From Neodontobutis hainanensis (Eukaryota; Chordata; Actinopteri; Gobiiformes; Odontobutidae): a DNA stretch of 64,000 bases. The first letter of the stretch is position 1. The number at the start of each line of letters is the position of its first letter. Shown one piece after another: positions 35,640 to 47,598 of this stretch. Under the pieces are notes generated by a model, which was given only the letters and a program-made list of their open reading frames with translations, made no database searches and was not told where the DNA came from. Both the position numbers and the translations under genes were made by a program. The DNA lies in contig JALDNG010000041.1 in the NCBI GenBank assembly GCA_024349245.1, positions 7,523,501 to 7,587,500 of the forward strand, in the 5' to 3' direction.

Positions 35640-35885
35640 AACGACAGACAGCCTTGCTCTTTACAGTCACAGAAATGGTCAAAAAGCCCTTTACTGGCAA
35701 GGCACCGGGAGATGGATAAGATCTGAGAATGGTGCTGCATGATGTCCCAAGGGAAGGAAGCCCGGGGCTGAACCAGGACATGCTGGAGGGCCTATGTCTT
35801 TCGACGTGCCTGGGATCAGCTGAGTATTTCTTCAAAGGTTCTGGAGTTAAATGAAAAGCGCTGGGAAGAAGAAAAAGTATGCTTA
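35640..35885 (+). pseudogene. Collapsed RTE-like LINE: two ends joined
   Basis: 35662-35720 (tcaaaaagccctttactggc, then aaggcaccgggagatgga) matches the strip encoding an FTGKAPG-type motif before the RT domain of a common fish LINE. About 20 bases on, 35738-35815 (gatgtcccaagggaaggaag, cccggggctg, ccaggacatgctggaggg) matches the last codons and 3' end of the same family. The entire RT in between is missing. I think the family is RTE-like because related copies end in short ggat repeats, but this is uncertain. It is non-functional. Confidence 0.6.
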
Positions 35886-38800
35886 GTGACTGATTCAATG
35901 ATTTGGAATTCCACATTTATTTTGTATTTCCTTATTCCACAAAATAAACCTTAGCTCTAAACTCGAAAGCTTTTACACTAGTGTTTCAAGAATGGGGAAA
36001 AATGGGGAAAAATGGGGATTTGAAATATTGTACCATTTAAAAGTTTTCATGAAAAAACAAATAGCTTCTCAACATTAGGCCTCAAAATAGTTTTGCTCCG
36101 TACTTGAAAAAATGATTTTCCATAAGCACAGTTTGCCTAATCGCTAGGTTCTTCCTTTGTGAGTGATGGGGCATTTTCTCATCCTGGGTAAACAGTGTCA
36201 CCAGACCAACACAAATGTAAACAAATGTGATATGAATAAGACACATATTGACATATAAGAAGTTACAATAGCAGTTACTGAGTGAAAATCTGGAGTATAT
36301 TGTAAAAGAAAGTCCCCTGAAACGCAATGTCCTCTGTTAGTTTCAGTAAAAAATTTCATCAAGACCAAAAACTCATCAATTCAAACTTGAAAAGGACAAT
36401 CAGGTTTAATTTGTAAAGTGAATGCCTTCTGCTTTGGCATTCAACCACAGAATCACCAACAAGTGAAATGTCTCATTTAAATTTGTAATTCTGATATTTT
36501 CAAGAGCTAGGCTACCTGAAGGCGGCATAAATTTGTTTTGAAAGAATTGTTCCTGAAGGAACCAGGTAATGAAATGTTGGAGGTACGTAAAGCTGTTCAA
36601 GTAAACAGTTGTTATTCTTATTTTGATTTAAAATTTTGTTAAGGAAATTTAATTGTATCCTTACCTGGCTGATTTTTGACCTTTAGAAATGTAAGAATAA
36701 ACCTCAGGGTAAATACAAGGAGACATACACTAACAGAAAACTATTCGCACTCACATTCATTCACTACAACTGATTTAGAGTCACCATTCTCACCGACTGC
36801 CACATGGCTCTATAGTTAACACGACCTGGATAACATAAAAACACCAGCATAATTTCCTCAATGTTGTTTACTTGAATTATTGTTACATACAGGTCCTGGA
36901 CCAGGCTTGAAAAGAACAGGAACAAGCAGATGGAAGTCAGTGGAGAGGGAAAGAGAGCGGTGTACAGTTGAGCAGGTGCAGTAGATGTAAAGGGTCAGAG
37001 AAGGGCTCAGAACCCAACAGAAGACTACACATCAGACAGAGAGAGGCCAGACAGGTCAGACACGACTAAGAAAGTGGTGACCTTATAACTCTTCTACATG
37101 ATGTGTGTGTGTGGATGCCAGCAAGTATGCTCGTTCAGCCCCACAGAGTGAACTTTGATTTAATTTATTACTGAGAATATAAAGAAAATAAGGTACAAGA
37201 TGTCAGTCACCATGTGGTCAACAATAAGAAATACTCGCATACACAAAAAGTACGTTACACCCATAGTGTGTACAGGGTTGTGTATGGAAGTGTGTGTGTG
37301 TTATTAACACAGAGGGAAGAGTGTTCTACTGGAAATTTGCAAAAGAAAGTTGTGTAAAGTTTTGAAAGCATTAAATGGAACAGTTCTTTGTATATTTGCA
37401 GCATTGTAGGTGTATTCTAACATCTTTAGTCGGTGTACGTCCTGAGAAGTTCCACCGTGTAGCTTTAATCGTGTAAGTTTGGGTAGCCAATGAGGGTTGA
37501 GCCATAGACTATTATATACACCAGAGACTGTATTCCATAGATTATACATTTTACAAAATGTCAAAACAGCTTTGTTGCCATCTGTTGGTTGGCTGCAGTA
37601 TAACTTGAGGTACGCTCAGGAATTTTGCTAAGACGCAGTCACACCATGACAACTTTCTTTGTAAGTCTTTGTAACGCCTTAACAAAATAAATGTTGTCAT
37701 TGGTACACAAGGGTTAGAGTTAACTGACCCTAATAGGTTGTTGTTAAGTATAGAAAAATGTCAATAAAAAATTATGAAGTTAATATGTCAAATGGTTTTA
37801 ACCTGTTTAAACTTAAAACTTATGGAAAACTGATATTTTCTTTGAATTCTAAGGCTAAGCAAAACCCCTTTGGGAGTCAGTTGACTGGTGTCTTGTGAAA
37901 AATCCAGGGCTATATGTGATACGTCCTCTTAACCTCCTTTCTATCAAGAAATATATGCTTTTTGTGGTTACTGTACCATGTTTGTAAAAGGATTTTCACA
38001 ATTCACTTGATCATTTATAATCCAGTGTTGAGAGAACGAATCGATGCAAGAAAGCAGAAATGACATTTGTTGATGAGGAATATAGGAGCTGTCCATAATA
38101 CTCTTTTTCTTTTTTTTGTCTGTTTACTCTTCAGTGATCTTCCCCTGAGTTTGCATGTTTTTAACTCCTGTGTCAAATACTCTTCTCTCTATAACCTGAG
38201 GCGAGGACAGTAAATTGGCATGGTGCTGTCTGTTTGTAGAAAGTTTTATTGAGGGGAGTCCCAAGGAGAGCATCCTCACTAAAAATATACAGAATCTAAG
38301 ATTGAAGTAGAAAGAAAAATGATACTTTTGGGGATTTCCTTTTTAACGGGCACTTGAAGAGAATTGTATAAAAACCAGCACAGACTTTCCGCCATGTTCA
38401 CAAGTCGTTTTGTGTTTATTTTGATGTTGATTATGAACCCTACTTGCAACAATGTTAGACATGGTTGTATTAAACATGAGCTAATCACCCAATTTTGTCT
38501 CTCAAATACTTGATTCCAAAACCCTCTAAAATGCCTTACAGACAAAAGAAAATGAGCAATCATAGCAATCATAACTTATTATAATAGAGCATAAAGTGGT
38601 AATAAACCTTATTTTGTGGTAGTTGATGTCTATTAGTGCTTTGTGATATTTGCTATTTCTCAACAGCTGGACTTATTGTACTCTAAATATGTTACTCATC
38701 CCACTGAGAAGAGCTCTGACATTTCAGTAATAAAATCCAAGCAGAACAGGCTGTTTTTTTTTTTTTTTACATCCCATGCAATGCATCAAAAATAAACAGT

Positions 38801-39244
38801 CCACTTCAGCTTTGTCTCCCTCTCTCACCTCATTAGTCTCACCTGTCTCTACAGCTGTAGCTCAGTACAATCAACTGGGTACTTAAGCAGCCACAAGCCC
38901 CAGCTCCTCTGCCGGAGAAGAAATGCTGTTGAGCTTGAGGCGGAGGCAGCTTACAGCTCATTACTGGATTAACATAAGACATGGAGATACCCACCCTACC
39001 AAAGCAGTGCTGCAGATGTGTTGACAACTTGAACAGTACGTTTTGGATGGAAAGGAAATGAGACAGCTTAAAGTATGGATGATTTGATAAAGACTTTGGA
39101 GAGATTGAGCTGTGGCCTGTTAGACTTGTATGGATGTGTAAAGGACAAAAGGTGGACTTTGATCTATTCACTATTAAGCAAAATAATCTTACAAGGGAGT
39201 TTTATAATTGCATAAAGAACAGGTACAGTCAGTGGGTGCAAATA
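35886..39244. other. Non-coding DNA with minor repeats
   Basis: A 10-bp unit aatggggaaa occurs nearly three times in tandem at 35991-36018. A 15-base T run is at 38754-38768. A SINE scrap at 36748-36798 is listed separately. Otherwise AT-rich, no gene recognised. Confidence 0.4.
36748..36798 (-). mobile_element. Small SINE scrap
   Basis: cgcactcacattcattcact followed by tgatttagagtcaccattct is the reverse complement of the middle of the fish SINE family seen at 47211 and 49083 (gtgactctaaa, gtgaatgtgag). Very short and decayed. Confidence 0.35.
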
Positions 39245-39905
39245 CTGTACAGACAGTTCAAAAGATCCCCAACAGATGCAACAGGATCTGCATTTGCAGT
39301 ACATTCAGGCAGAATGCAATAAGTAAACATCCAATGTCTAGTATTCAAACAGAAAATGGAAAAATCATCAAGACTAACTGCTCGAGGTGTTTCTCCTTTA
39401 CAAGGATGGTGAGACAAGGGAGAGAAATCCTGTTTTTATGGGTACCAGCACACTGCAGCCTTGTAGGGAATGAGAGGGTGGATAGGCTGGCAAAGGATGC
39501 AGTGAGGAAATAAATAGTAGAGGTTAATATTAAACTATCCAAATCAGAAACTAAGACGTTTGTCTTGAGAAAAACAATACAGCTATGACAACAGAGATGG
39601 TAGACAGATAACAAAAGCAGACATCTAAACTCAATACACAGCAGGGTCTTACTTCCCAGAAATAGAGGAAATGGAAGAAGAAAGCAAGTGCTATTGAGCA
39701 GAATGAGAACTGGACACAGCAATCTTAACAACACACTGCACAAAATGGGAAAACGTCCAACCGGACTATTTGACACCTGTCAAGTAATAAAATCAATAGA
39801 ACATGTACTTGTATCATGTACAAAATACAAACAAGCATCTGGTGCAACTGGGGCGAGTGGAGAGGACACTGAAGGGGATTCTGGGATACGCAGTGTACAC
39901 ATGGG
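39245..39905 (+). pseudogene. LINE ORF2 C-terminus with RNase H domain (I/Nimb-like)
   Basis: Pieces in shifting frames follow the order of an RNase H domain: TDSSKDP (first catalytic Asp strip), TDATGSAFAV, then REILFLWVPAHCSLVGNE and RVDRLAKDAV (the WVPAH and final Asp strip), ending at a stop near 39510. After a gap, LLSRMRTGHSNLNNTLHKMG and SIEHVLVSCTKYK follow, the cysteine/histidine tail found after RNase H in I-clade LINEs of fish. The usual first Cys of that tail appears to be Phe here. There are at least two frameshifts or stops. RNase H removes the RNA strand of the cDNA hybrid in intact elements; this copy cannot. Confidence 0.75.
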
Positions 39906-40795
39906 ACAAAAGAAACCATGAACTTTTAAACATTTACTGGATTATTCTTTTCAAAATTGTTTACAGGACTGCTAATTGCTTCTGGTTTTCTGGCATCTTT
40001 GAGAACTTACCTGAGTTTTATTTGCAGCTGTTACAGTTTAACTCCTTAAATTTTCTGGTGAAGTTTCTTTACTATCTGCCTTCTCACAGCCAAATGTTGT
40101 GTTTTAACAGAGAGCTCTTCTTTCTCGCAGATTTGAGCAGCCTGAGCGCTGTCTACTGATGTGTTTGTTTAAAAAAAAAAAAAAACAACAATTGAGCACA
40201 GCTTTTTAAACATTATAAAAACATGGAGTGTACAGAAGAACTGAGCCTTGTCCTAGCCCGCCTCAGGACTGTTTATGTACTTTCAACATTCTTATTTATC
40301 CCACTTTCACACTAGAACTAGTGAAGTGGGCGGGAAGAGCAGAAAGGGATGTGGGTATTATATAACTTGTTTGTCATATCTATGGTTTTGTCTGTGTGAA
40401 TGAGACGAATTGTTCTGTGTTTGTTTTTGTTTTAATAAAAATATGTGACTCCATCTAATAAAATGTTTTTTGTAATGATGATTACTTAAACCGTTTGAGT
40501 GTTTGAGTGTTAAATTCTGACTCATTTACATTTGAGTTGACTGTAAATGATCAAATAAATATTGAGGCAATCACTGAAATGGTTTAAGTACAATAAACTT
40601 TACAGTGCATATGAGAGCATTGTGTTCTCGTCTCTGAAGGACTCCCTTCTAGCTTTTCCAGAAAACTTTGCCATCATTGCAGGAATCATGGTGGCACCCA
40701 CAGGGTTTTAAAGAACAACTGGAGGATAGCCCACTCTCTGATTGGTTAAATGTTTGAATCTCCCAGGATACCCAAACTCAAGTCCATCTACCCAC
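39906..40795. other. Non-coding DNA, possible LINE 3' UTR
   Basis: Includes an open + frame to 40159 without recognisable motif, an A-run (about 40170-40184) and an aataaaa at 40433. It could be the 3' untranslated part of the preceding LINE. Confidence 0.35.
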
Positions 40796-40987
40796 TGCCT
40801 GCACTTTTATCCAAAGCACCTTACATTGAGCTTCTAATTATCAGTATCACAGCCACTGGAGGCAAGGTGGGTTAAGTGTCTTGCCCAAGGACACAACGAC
40901 AGTATGAACTGTGGGGAGAGTGGGAATTGAACCCCCTACCTTCCGGTTAAAGGACGACCACTCTACCATTGAGCCACTGCGCCCCAC
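40796..40987 (-). mobile_element. tRNA-headed SINE, V-type core, second subfamily
   Basis: On the - strand: gtggggcgcagtggctcaat then ggtagagtgg (A-box-like), gggttcaattccc (B-box-like), tgtccttgggcaagacactt, aacccaccttgcctccagtg, and a tail with aaggtgctttggataaaagtgc. It shares the core with the copies at 12127 and 55467 but lacks their linker gaaacatcccaaaacatc, so it is a different subfamily. Confidence 0.8.
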
Positions 40988-42994
40988 GTTACAACATTCT
41001 TGCCTGAACCATCTGGAGACATAGATTAAACTTTCAGAAACTCACTGTAAAAAATAAGAATCAATAGTTTTAGCTATCAATGATATAACATCTTCTGGGG
41101 TTCAAGAGGTCGACTTAGGTCACACAGCACTTCTCTGCATCATCTCCCGTAACATGGTCATACAGGTCCTCAATTATTGGCCAACACGTGTCATTATAAA
41201 CAAGTTCAGTTATGTTTGGCTGTGACTTCTGTGCTGTGTGAGTACGAGCCTCTAGCATGGCCCCCAGGTAAAACTACCCTCAGCAAAGACTACACAAAAT
41301 CATACAGGAACCTCTAAAGATTAAAAAAAAACAATGAATAACTTCTGAGATGTGCAGTTGTTCATTTCCAATTATCATTAACAGGTTGCATTCAGATACT
41401 TAGTTACTAATGACATTAATAAGTCTTTACAAAGACACATCAGACTTTTATTGTTAAAGCCCCTTTCTAATGATATTTGTGCTTAGGTGCTTACACATGC
41501 AGGGCATCAGAAGAATGGAGACAAATACTTACAAATAAATGCTTACTATTTAAAGAACATGATGATATACAGTAGATAAGATAAGACAGAAGATAGATAT
41601 TTGCAAAGCAGCTCATTAGAAAAAGATTTAAATTTTCAGTTTCTCTGTGCTTTTCCTCTAGGGTTACTTTGTAAACACTCTGTAATGTTTGTTGCAGATC
41701 TTTTAATTAAGAGCTGATTTACTTTATTCACAAGACAAGGTAAGCGGTGACTCATTTAAAAATCTCATGTATCAGTCACTGTGTTCCTGGGGCAATCGGA
41801 TTTTTGCCAAAGAATATAATCACTTAATCATCTTTAGGCAACTTCCGGCACTTCTTCTGAGGACTTTTTTTTTTTGTTACTTGTATTCAGATGGACTTAT
41901 ATAAACCACCTCTGTGCAAACTTTACTCACAGGGAATCAGATTCACTCAAAGGCCCAAGAGTCAATGCTCTAGTCTGAACCATAAAAAAAATCGCAACAG
42001 TAATTAATAAACAGTAATTTGCATAATTTTCCCGGAGAACATTGTAAGCGCTGATAAAAAGATATTTTTTTGCGAAGAAAATAAATTTTCCAGGAATCAA
42101 CTTTAACCATAATCCCAGTATTGAGTCTCATTTCTCTCATTTTGAAAATAATATTCCCACATAAAGCCACAATACTTAATTTTTCAGACTTTATTTTAAA
42201 ATGACTTTGAGGCTTTGTGTTTTATTTTAGTGTAAGTCTTGATTTAGTGGTTCCCACAGTGTTGGCCTGTACAAGAGCACATCCGCACACACTGGTCCTT
42301 TACTTCAGATGGATTGTAAATACTAGGGTCAGGTCATGTCTGTGCCTTTCTCATCAGCTTGTTAAACTCCACTCTGAAACACATTCAGCTTTTAAACTCT
42401 TTATAATTAGGCCGATCCTCACTGACCTGCAGCATTATCATTTTGAACTCACTCAGAGAAAACAGCCAGAACAAGTGAGTCCTTTGAAAAGGCTTTTTCA
42501 AAATAACAGCAGTGCAAAGGGATGTATAAGGCTAGATCAGTTATGGGGTTATGATTCATGTTGCAACAACAAATCAAATTCAATTATTAATCTTTAAAAT
42601 AGGGAAGTTTAGTCTTCAATTAGTTGTTTCTACACTAAGCCACACTGTTCGTTATCTACCTAATATAATTTCGGTTACCCTAATATCTATGGATTATTAT
42701 ATGTATCTACTAGAAAAGTGCATATTTGAGTCACCAGTACTGTCCATCACTATTATTACTTTAAACACCTACTTTATTAAGTTTCCTTATAGTATACTTA
42801 TATAGTTTCCTGTCCCGTGACCAATATAAAAAAATATATTACTGGACGACTTCTTCTCACGTCTTAGTCCCACACAGAGAGGAGACAGAAGGAGGATAGA
42901 CAAGTTTAGTGTGAAGAGACACCCTCTAATCTTTTTATATTCCTGAAAGGAAATTCACTGTTGGCAGCTGTCACCAGGGGCAACCAGGTCATGT
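40988..42994. other. Non-coding DNA, nothing definite
   Basis: AT-rich. A segment at 41699-41740 is bordered by good splice signals (ttgttgcag and acaaggtaagc) but has stops in all three frames, so it is not a coding exon; a non-coding exon cannot be excluded. Confidence 0.35.
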
Positions 42995-43083
42995 CACTAA
43001 CCGGGGGGGGGGGACTGGAGTACCTGAAGAAAACCCACCTAAGCACAGGAAGAACATGCAAACGCCACACAGAGGCGTCCTCC
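42995..43083 (-). mobile_element. SINE fragment
   Basis: ggagtacctgaagaaaaccc then cacaggaagaacatgcaaac and gccacacagagg are the reverse complement of the cysteine-free, non-coding middle of a common fish SINE (gtttgcatgttc, gggttttc, ggtactcc). A run of 11 G (43003-43013) sits at one border. Head and tail are missing. Confidence 0.5.
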
Positions 43084-43255
43084 AGCAAAGCACAGCTTGA
43101 TCTGCAGCAAAATCTTTAATTAACTTATTAGTTAAAATTTTGTCTGATCTTTCTCTTTGTAAAAATATAAAGTTTACAAGGGGGTAAGTCTTTATGTTAA
43201 CATTCACCAATGAACCATGGCATCAAAGAGAAATTTCTCAAGCCTTTGTTTTGTT

Positions 43256-43345
43256 CGAGACGCTTGTTGTGCATCATGTCCAACAAACTGCTGTGAGTTT
43301 GACTTCTACGTTGGAGGCTCTGGTGTATCTTCTCTCATGTCGCCT
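43256..43345 (+). repeat. Unclassified ~90-bp repeat, copy 1 of 2
   Basis: cgagacgcttg at the start, gtgagtttgact in the middle and ggtgtatc/atgtc/cct near the end align with 56916-56997 in the same orientation, with substitutions and small indels. The second copy is within 1 kb of a Harbinger transposase relic, so both may derive from that element group. Not otherwise recognised. Confidence 0.5.
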
Positions 43346-46300
43346 CACAGATCCCCCCCTCCTCGCTCCTCGGAGCAGTGTAGAAAAACAAGAAGTCAAG
43401 CCATTGAATCTAACAAAATACAGGCTTTGAGATATTAGACATTGACTTTCTGACATCACATGTTATTTTCCATCTTGACACACCTAAAAAAAAAATCCAA
43501 ATTTGCTTAATATCTTGGAAGCATGACTATGTGTATGTTATGCCATTTTACTTCTAAACCTTCTAAATCTAAACCTGATATAAACTTGTCTGGACCTCTT
43601 AATGTGCAGCTGTTTGGAATATCCTGCATGTATCTGGTCATGGCTTTGCATGGACCACTGGCAGTTCATATTCCTAACCCTTGGCGTTATGGCGTTTTAA
43701 CGATTCAGCCAGATGTTGTTTTTGTTGTTTGACTCGAATTCTCTGAAGTGCCAGGTGAGCTTACCACCTCTCCCCTGCAAGGGCAAACTGTAATAGTCCT
43801 TTAAACGAGGAAAGCGCTCATTATAGCATAATTATTTTGTTGTATATCGACTCCATAGCAGACAAACTAATGATCGTCTAATGAACCCGAACCCGAATGG
43901 CTATTACAAAAGCAGATTTTAGCGGAAAACCTCAGATTTAAGTTTATCACCACAAATGCTTGGTAACCTGATAACTTGGACGGTTGGAAGACACAAAATT
44001 AACATTTAATAGACCCAGCAATGACCTGTTATACTGAAATCTTCAGAAATACAATGTTCTTTCTGGAATTTATTAAATACCTTCAAAGAATTTTCTCCTG
44101 GAGATAAAAGAATGTGTAATTTCCAAAATAAAGGCCACTGTATCAAAGAGGGATTAAGGGACTAGAGCTGAGAGAGCCACCATAAGATTATGACAGACGT
44201 AGTCTGAGTTTGATGCAGTATGTGTTTTAAGCACACCGATCACCGTGTTGCCAACACACACTTACATTACAGATAACTGAAATGCAATGTCTTGACATTG
44301 TTTTATTTTGGCTTGGGTACATTAGACTACGTTCTAGACTAGTCGGCTAGTCCCATTCAGTGCATGGCCTGTTGGAAGTCACATGGGAAATCATGGACTG
44401 GATTAAACAAACACGGTAGGATGCCTGATGATAAGCAACACAGTACATTACAGAAATGTTGCAGCATGATGATTTGAACCTTGATTTTTCTCCATTTTCC
44501 CTCACCTTAATTTTTTTTGACATAAAACAAAACTTAAACACATTCCTGTAATGTACAGTAATTGCTAATGTATCTTTTTTTTTTCAACCCTGGCAGAATA
44601 TACTATGTACTGTGTATTACTCACTTGAAAGGAAAAGGGAGGGGCCATAAAAAGTAAAACGAGAAAAAACACAAATTATGATGATGTATAAGGACTTGAT
44701 GTCTGTTTTAAAGTGTTTTACATATTAACAAAAAACATGTGAAAGACTGGAATATTTGCTTTGGCTAAGTTTTCACAACAAGTTCCAGGAAGCAATTAGA
44801 AAGTACAAGCTACAAAGACTCAGCAGGCACCGTTCGAACGGCTAATCATGGCGATGACGTGAACTACATTGATTATGTCGTTCCCATGGAAGCTGAGAAT
44901 GGGAGGGATATATATGGCAACATGTTAGTGCAGAAATAGCTTTGACGGCAGATTGTTAAGTCTGGAACATGATGGACCCTTCCCCCAGTAGGTTTCCTGA
45001 ACCGAACTGCTGACCCGTACTGGAGCACTCCAGTGGAAATGAGGCTAAAGAGTTTGTGGAAAATGGTATGGCTGGTTTGTTTGGTCTGACTAAATGTGGA
45101 AAAAATGAACAATGCTAAAGTTTGGATATTCTGTAATTTAGTGAAAACGTTGTTCTTGTGCCACTGTTGAGTCCAAATTCCTTCCCCATTATTTGGTGCT
45201 AGGTCACATCCAGGCTGTCAGTCGCGTTGAAGCAGTAATGTCTGCAGACCGAGCAGAATGCCCCTGGATCCTCTCTGCCAGGTGGGGCCGTGATAAGAGG
45301 ACCAGCATCCAGATGGCAGACATTACCTGGAGAGATTCTTCAGAGCGCGACAGCACCGAGGGGCAGAGAGGGGACAGCGGTGACGGCACTGACAGCACAG
45401 CTCGACACAAGACGGTAACCACACTGCAGTGTCGGGAGAAAACACGGGAGAACGTGTTGTAAAGCTGGAGGAGAAGAACTATAAAAATGTGACTGAAAGA
45501 AACAAAAATGTGGTTTGGTTTTTCAAGTCAAATTCTGACCAAAGGACCAGCCAGTGTGAGGACATACATGATGTAAACTTATAGAGCAAAGATTAAAGAA
45601 ATAAATAAAAACTCGAACAAGTGTACAACAAATGTGATGCAAAAAATATAACAAAGGCTCCTACAGGTTTTATTAAGTCTTTGGACGGAGAGCAAGTCAA
45701 ACACTGAAGAGCCAATGCTGGCCAGAAATGTGGTTGTCGACATGCAAAACTTACTTACAGCCTATATTTACTTTACAAAAAAGAACTCTAAAAGTAATCA
45801 GTAAGTGTCGATTTAGAGGTCCATCAAACCTACTGTTTGTAAAATGTAAGGTTTTAAAATTCCACAGTTTAGTTCAAGGTTCTTCAGCTGAGGTCTGTGT
45901 TAAAATTTAATTATTTAAAGTAAAGTCACATTTATTCCACACCTACAGCCTCTTAAACAATATGGAGATGTAGGTAATCCACTGTGTTCTGTATTTTTTC
46001 CTTTTTTTTACATGAGGAGGATGTTTGAGTGTTTACACAGCTCACAGACAAAAGGAAAATACTACAAAATTAAAAGAAGCCAAGGCTAAGGCTCAAGACC
46101 TGTTGGTTCATTGACAACAGCCTGGAATCCTGCACATTATGCCTTTAATACTCCTTCATAAATGTGTGAGAACTTTTTAAACACAAAACCATCAATTCAA
46201 GCCAAAACAAACTTGTTAAACAAATATGACAAAGATGCCGTCATAATTCATCTCTTCCTTTTGTCATTCCTCTGAAAACAACAGGAACAAGAACAAATAC

Positions 46301-47199
46301 ACTGAGCATTTCTTTAGCATTAGTTGTTGCCAATAACTAAACTGTTACTGTTTAATTTGCAGGTTCATCTTAAAACATGTTCAAAATCAGAATACAAAGA
46401 TTTATTTTATGTTTTCCCCGTAACATTTTAATTTGAAATGCTTATGATTAGTTCTGTAGCAGCATTTAGAATTCACACAGAAACTAACACAACTTGAGGA
46501 AGATTTAACCTGTGTCACTCATCTCATGAAAACTGTCCAGTCCTGGTTCAGTTCTGGATTTAGTCTCTGGTTATCACAGAAGCCTGGGCTGGAGGATAAA
46601 GTGCTGTTGTTCAGCTTTGACACTGACACGGAGCTGTATTTTCTGATTAAAATAAAAGCGTCACTGAATGTAATGTAACATTTTCGTCGTTTCAAACTCA
46701 TTATCAGGCTAAGCTAAACATTTTGAATTTGCCGCTGCTCTGTCGACAACTGTAACAACAGCCCACCCTGGCTCGTCGAAGACCCCTGGATTAGTTGATC
46801 TCAGTATTATTCAAATTACTTATAAAGCTAAGAAGAAACCAACAACCTAGCAATATACAAAAAATGTTTGGAAATAGAAAAGCGGGGTACAGTTTAAGGG
46901 GAGAACATAATTTAAAGGTACAGTGTGTTGGTACTACACTAAAGGACTGGACTGGACAGTAATATGAAGAGTGTGTAATTGCAACCATTAAAAAAATATA
47001 TATAAAAAGAAGGTTTTTGATAGTTTTGATGGTGAATAGAATTTCTTGCAATTTTCTTGCTGTTTTGTTGCAAGGTATAGCACTTTTATTAAAATGTTGA
47101 AAGGGATAGGCGTAATAAGTCTTTAACTTCAGCCTAAATCATTTTGGTCTATGATTTATAGTTAATGAAGGTGTAGTATTCTTTTTTATTAATTTTTTT
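43346..47199. other. Non-coding DNA, one GC-richer island
   Basis: 45190-45470 is GC-richer and open for 89 codons on + and 72 on -, with a gtaacc donor-like site at 45414; no domain is recognisable and no clear acceptor was found. The remainder is AT-rich and unrecognised. Confidence 0.35.
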
Positions 47200-47210
47200 A
47201 TTCAAACGAC
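47200..47210 (+). repeat. Left 11-bp target duplication of SINE
   Basis: attcaaacgac, repeated exactly at 47588-47598 on the other side of the SINE. Confidence 0.9.
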
Positions 47211-47587
47211 GGGGTGCACGTGGCAGAGTGGTTAGAAGGTCGTGAGATCAAAACCCGGCCGACTCAAATATTCTCGGCCGACTCCGGTCTTTCTGTGAAG
47301 AGTCTGCATGTCCTCCACGTGTTACTGTGGGTTCTCTCCGGGTACTCCGGCTTCCTCCCACCGTCCAAAGACATGCGTGTACAGGTTAATTGGCAACTCT
47401 AAAGTGTCCCTAGTGAATGAATGTGAGAGAGAATGTTGTCTGTCACTGTCTGTCTCTATATGTTAGCCCTGCGACTAACTGGCCACTGTCCAGGGTGTAC
47501 CCCGCCTCAGGCCCAAAGCTGCTGGGATAGGCTCCAGTCACCCCCAACCCCTAACGGGATAAAGCGGTAGAAAATGAATGAATGAAT
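47211..47587 (+). mobile_element. Near-complete SINE with exact target duplication
   Basis: The element runs from ggggtgcacgtggcagagtg to an atgaatga-type tail, between two exact copies of attcaaacgac. The head has a class II (Leu/Ser-like) A-box strip, gtggcagagtggttaga, but the usual 25 or so bases before the B-box-like region are missing (gtggttagaaggtcgtgag), as comparison with 19346-19520 shows. The body includes ggtctttctgtgaagagtct, gcatgtcctccacgtg, cctcccaccgtccaaagaca and ggtgtaccccgcctcaggcc, then gctgggataggctccag. This is one of the most abundant fish SINE groups; its exact name is not claimed. The clean duplication suggests a fairly recent insertion, yet the promoter spacing looks broken. 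Confidence 0.85.
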
Positions 47588-47598
47588 ATTCAAACGAC
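47588..47598 (+). repeat. Right 11-bp target duplication of SINE
   Basis: attcaaacgac, identical to 47200-47210. Confidence 0.9.

Noticed and set aside
41699..41740. Possible exon between tgtttgttgcag and acaag/gtaagcgg
   Set aside because: All three frames have stops; at most a non-coding exon, with no further support.
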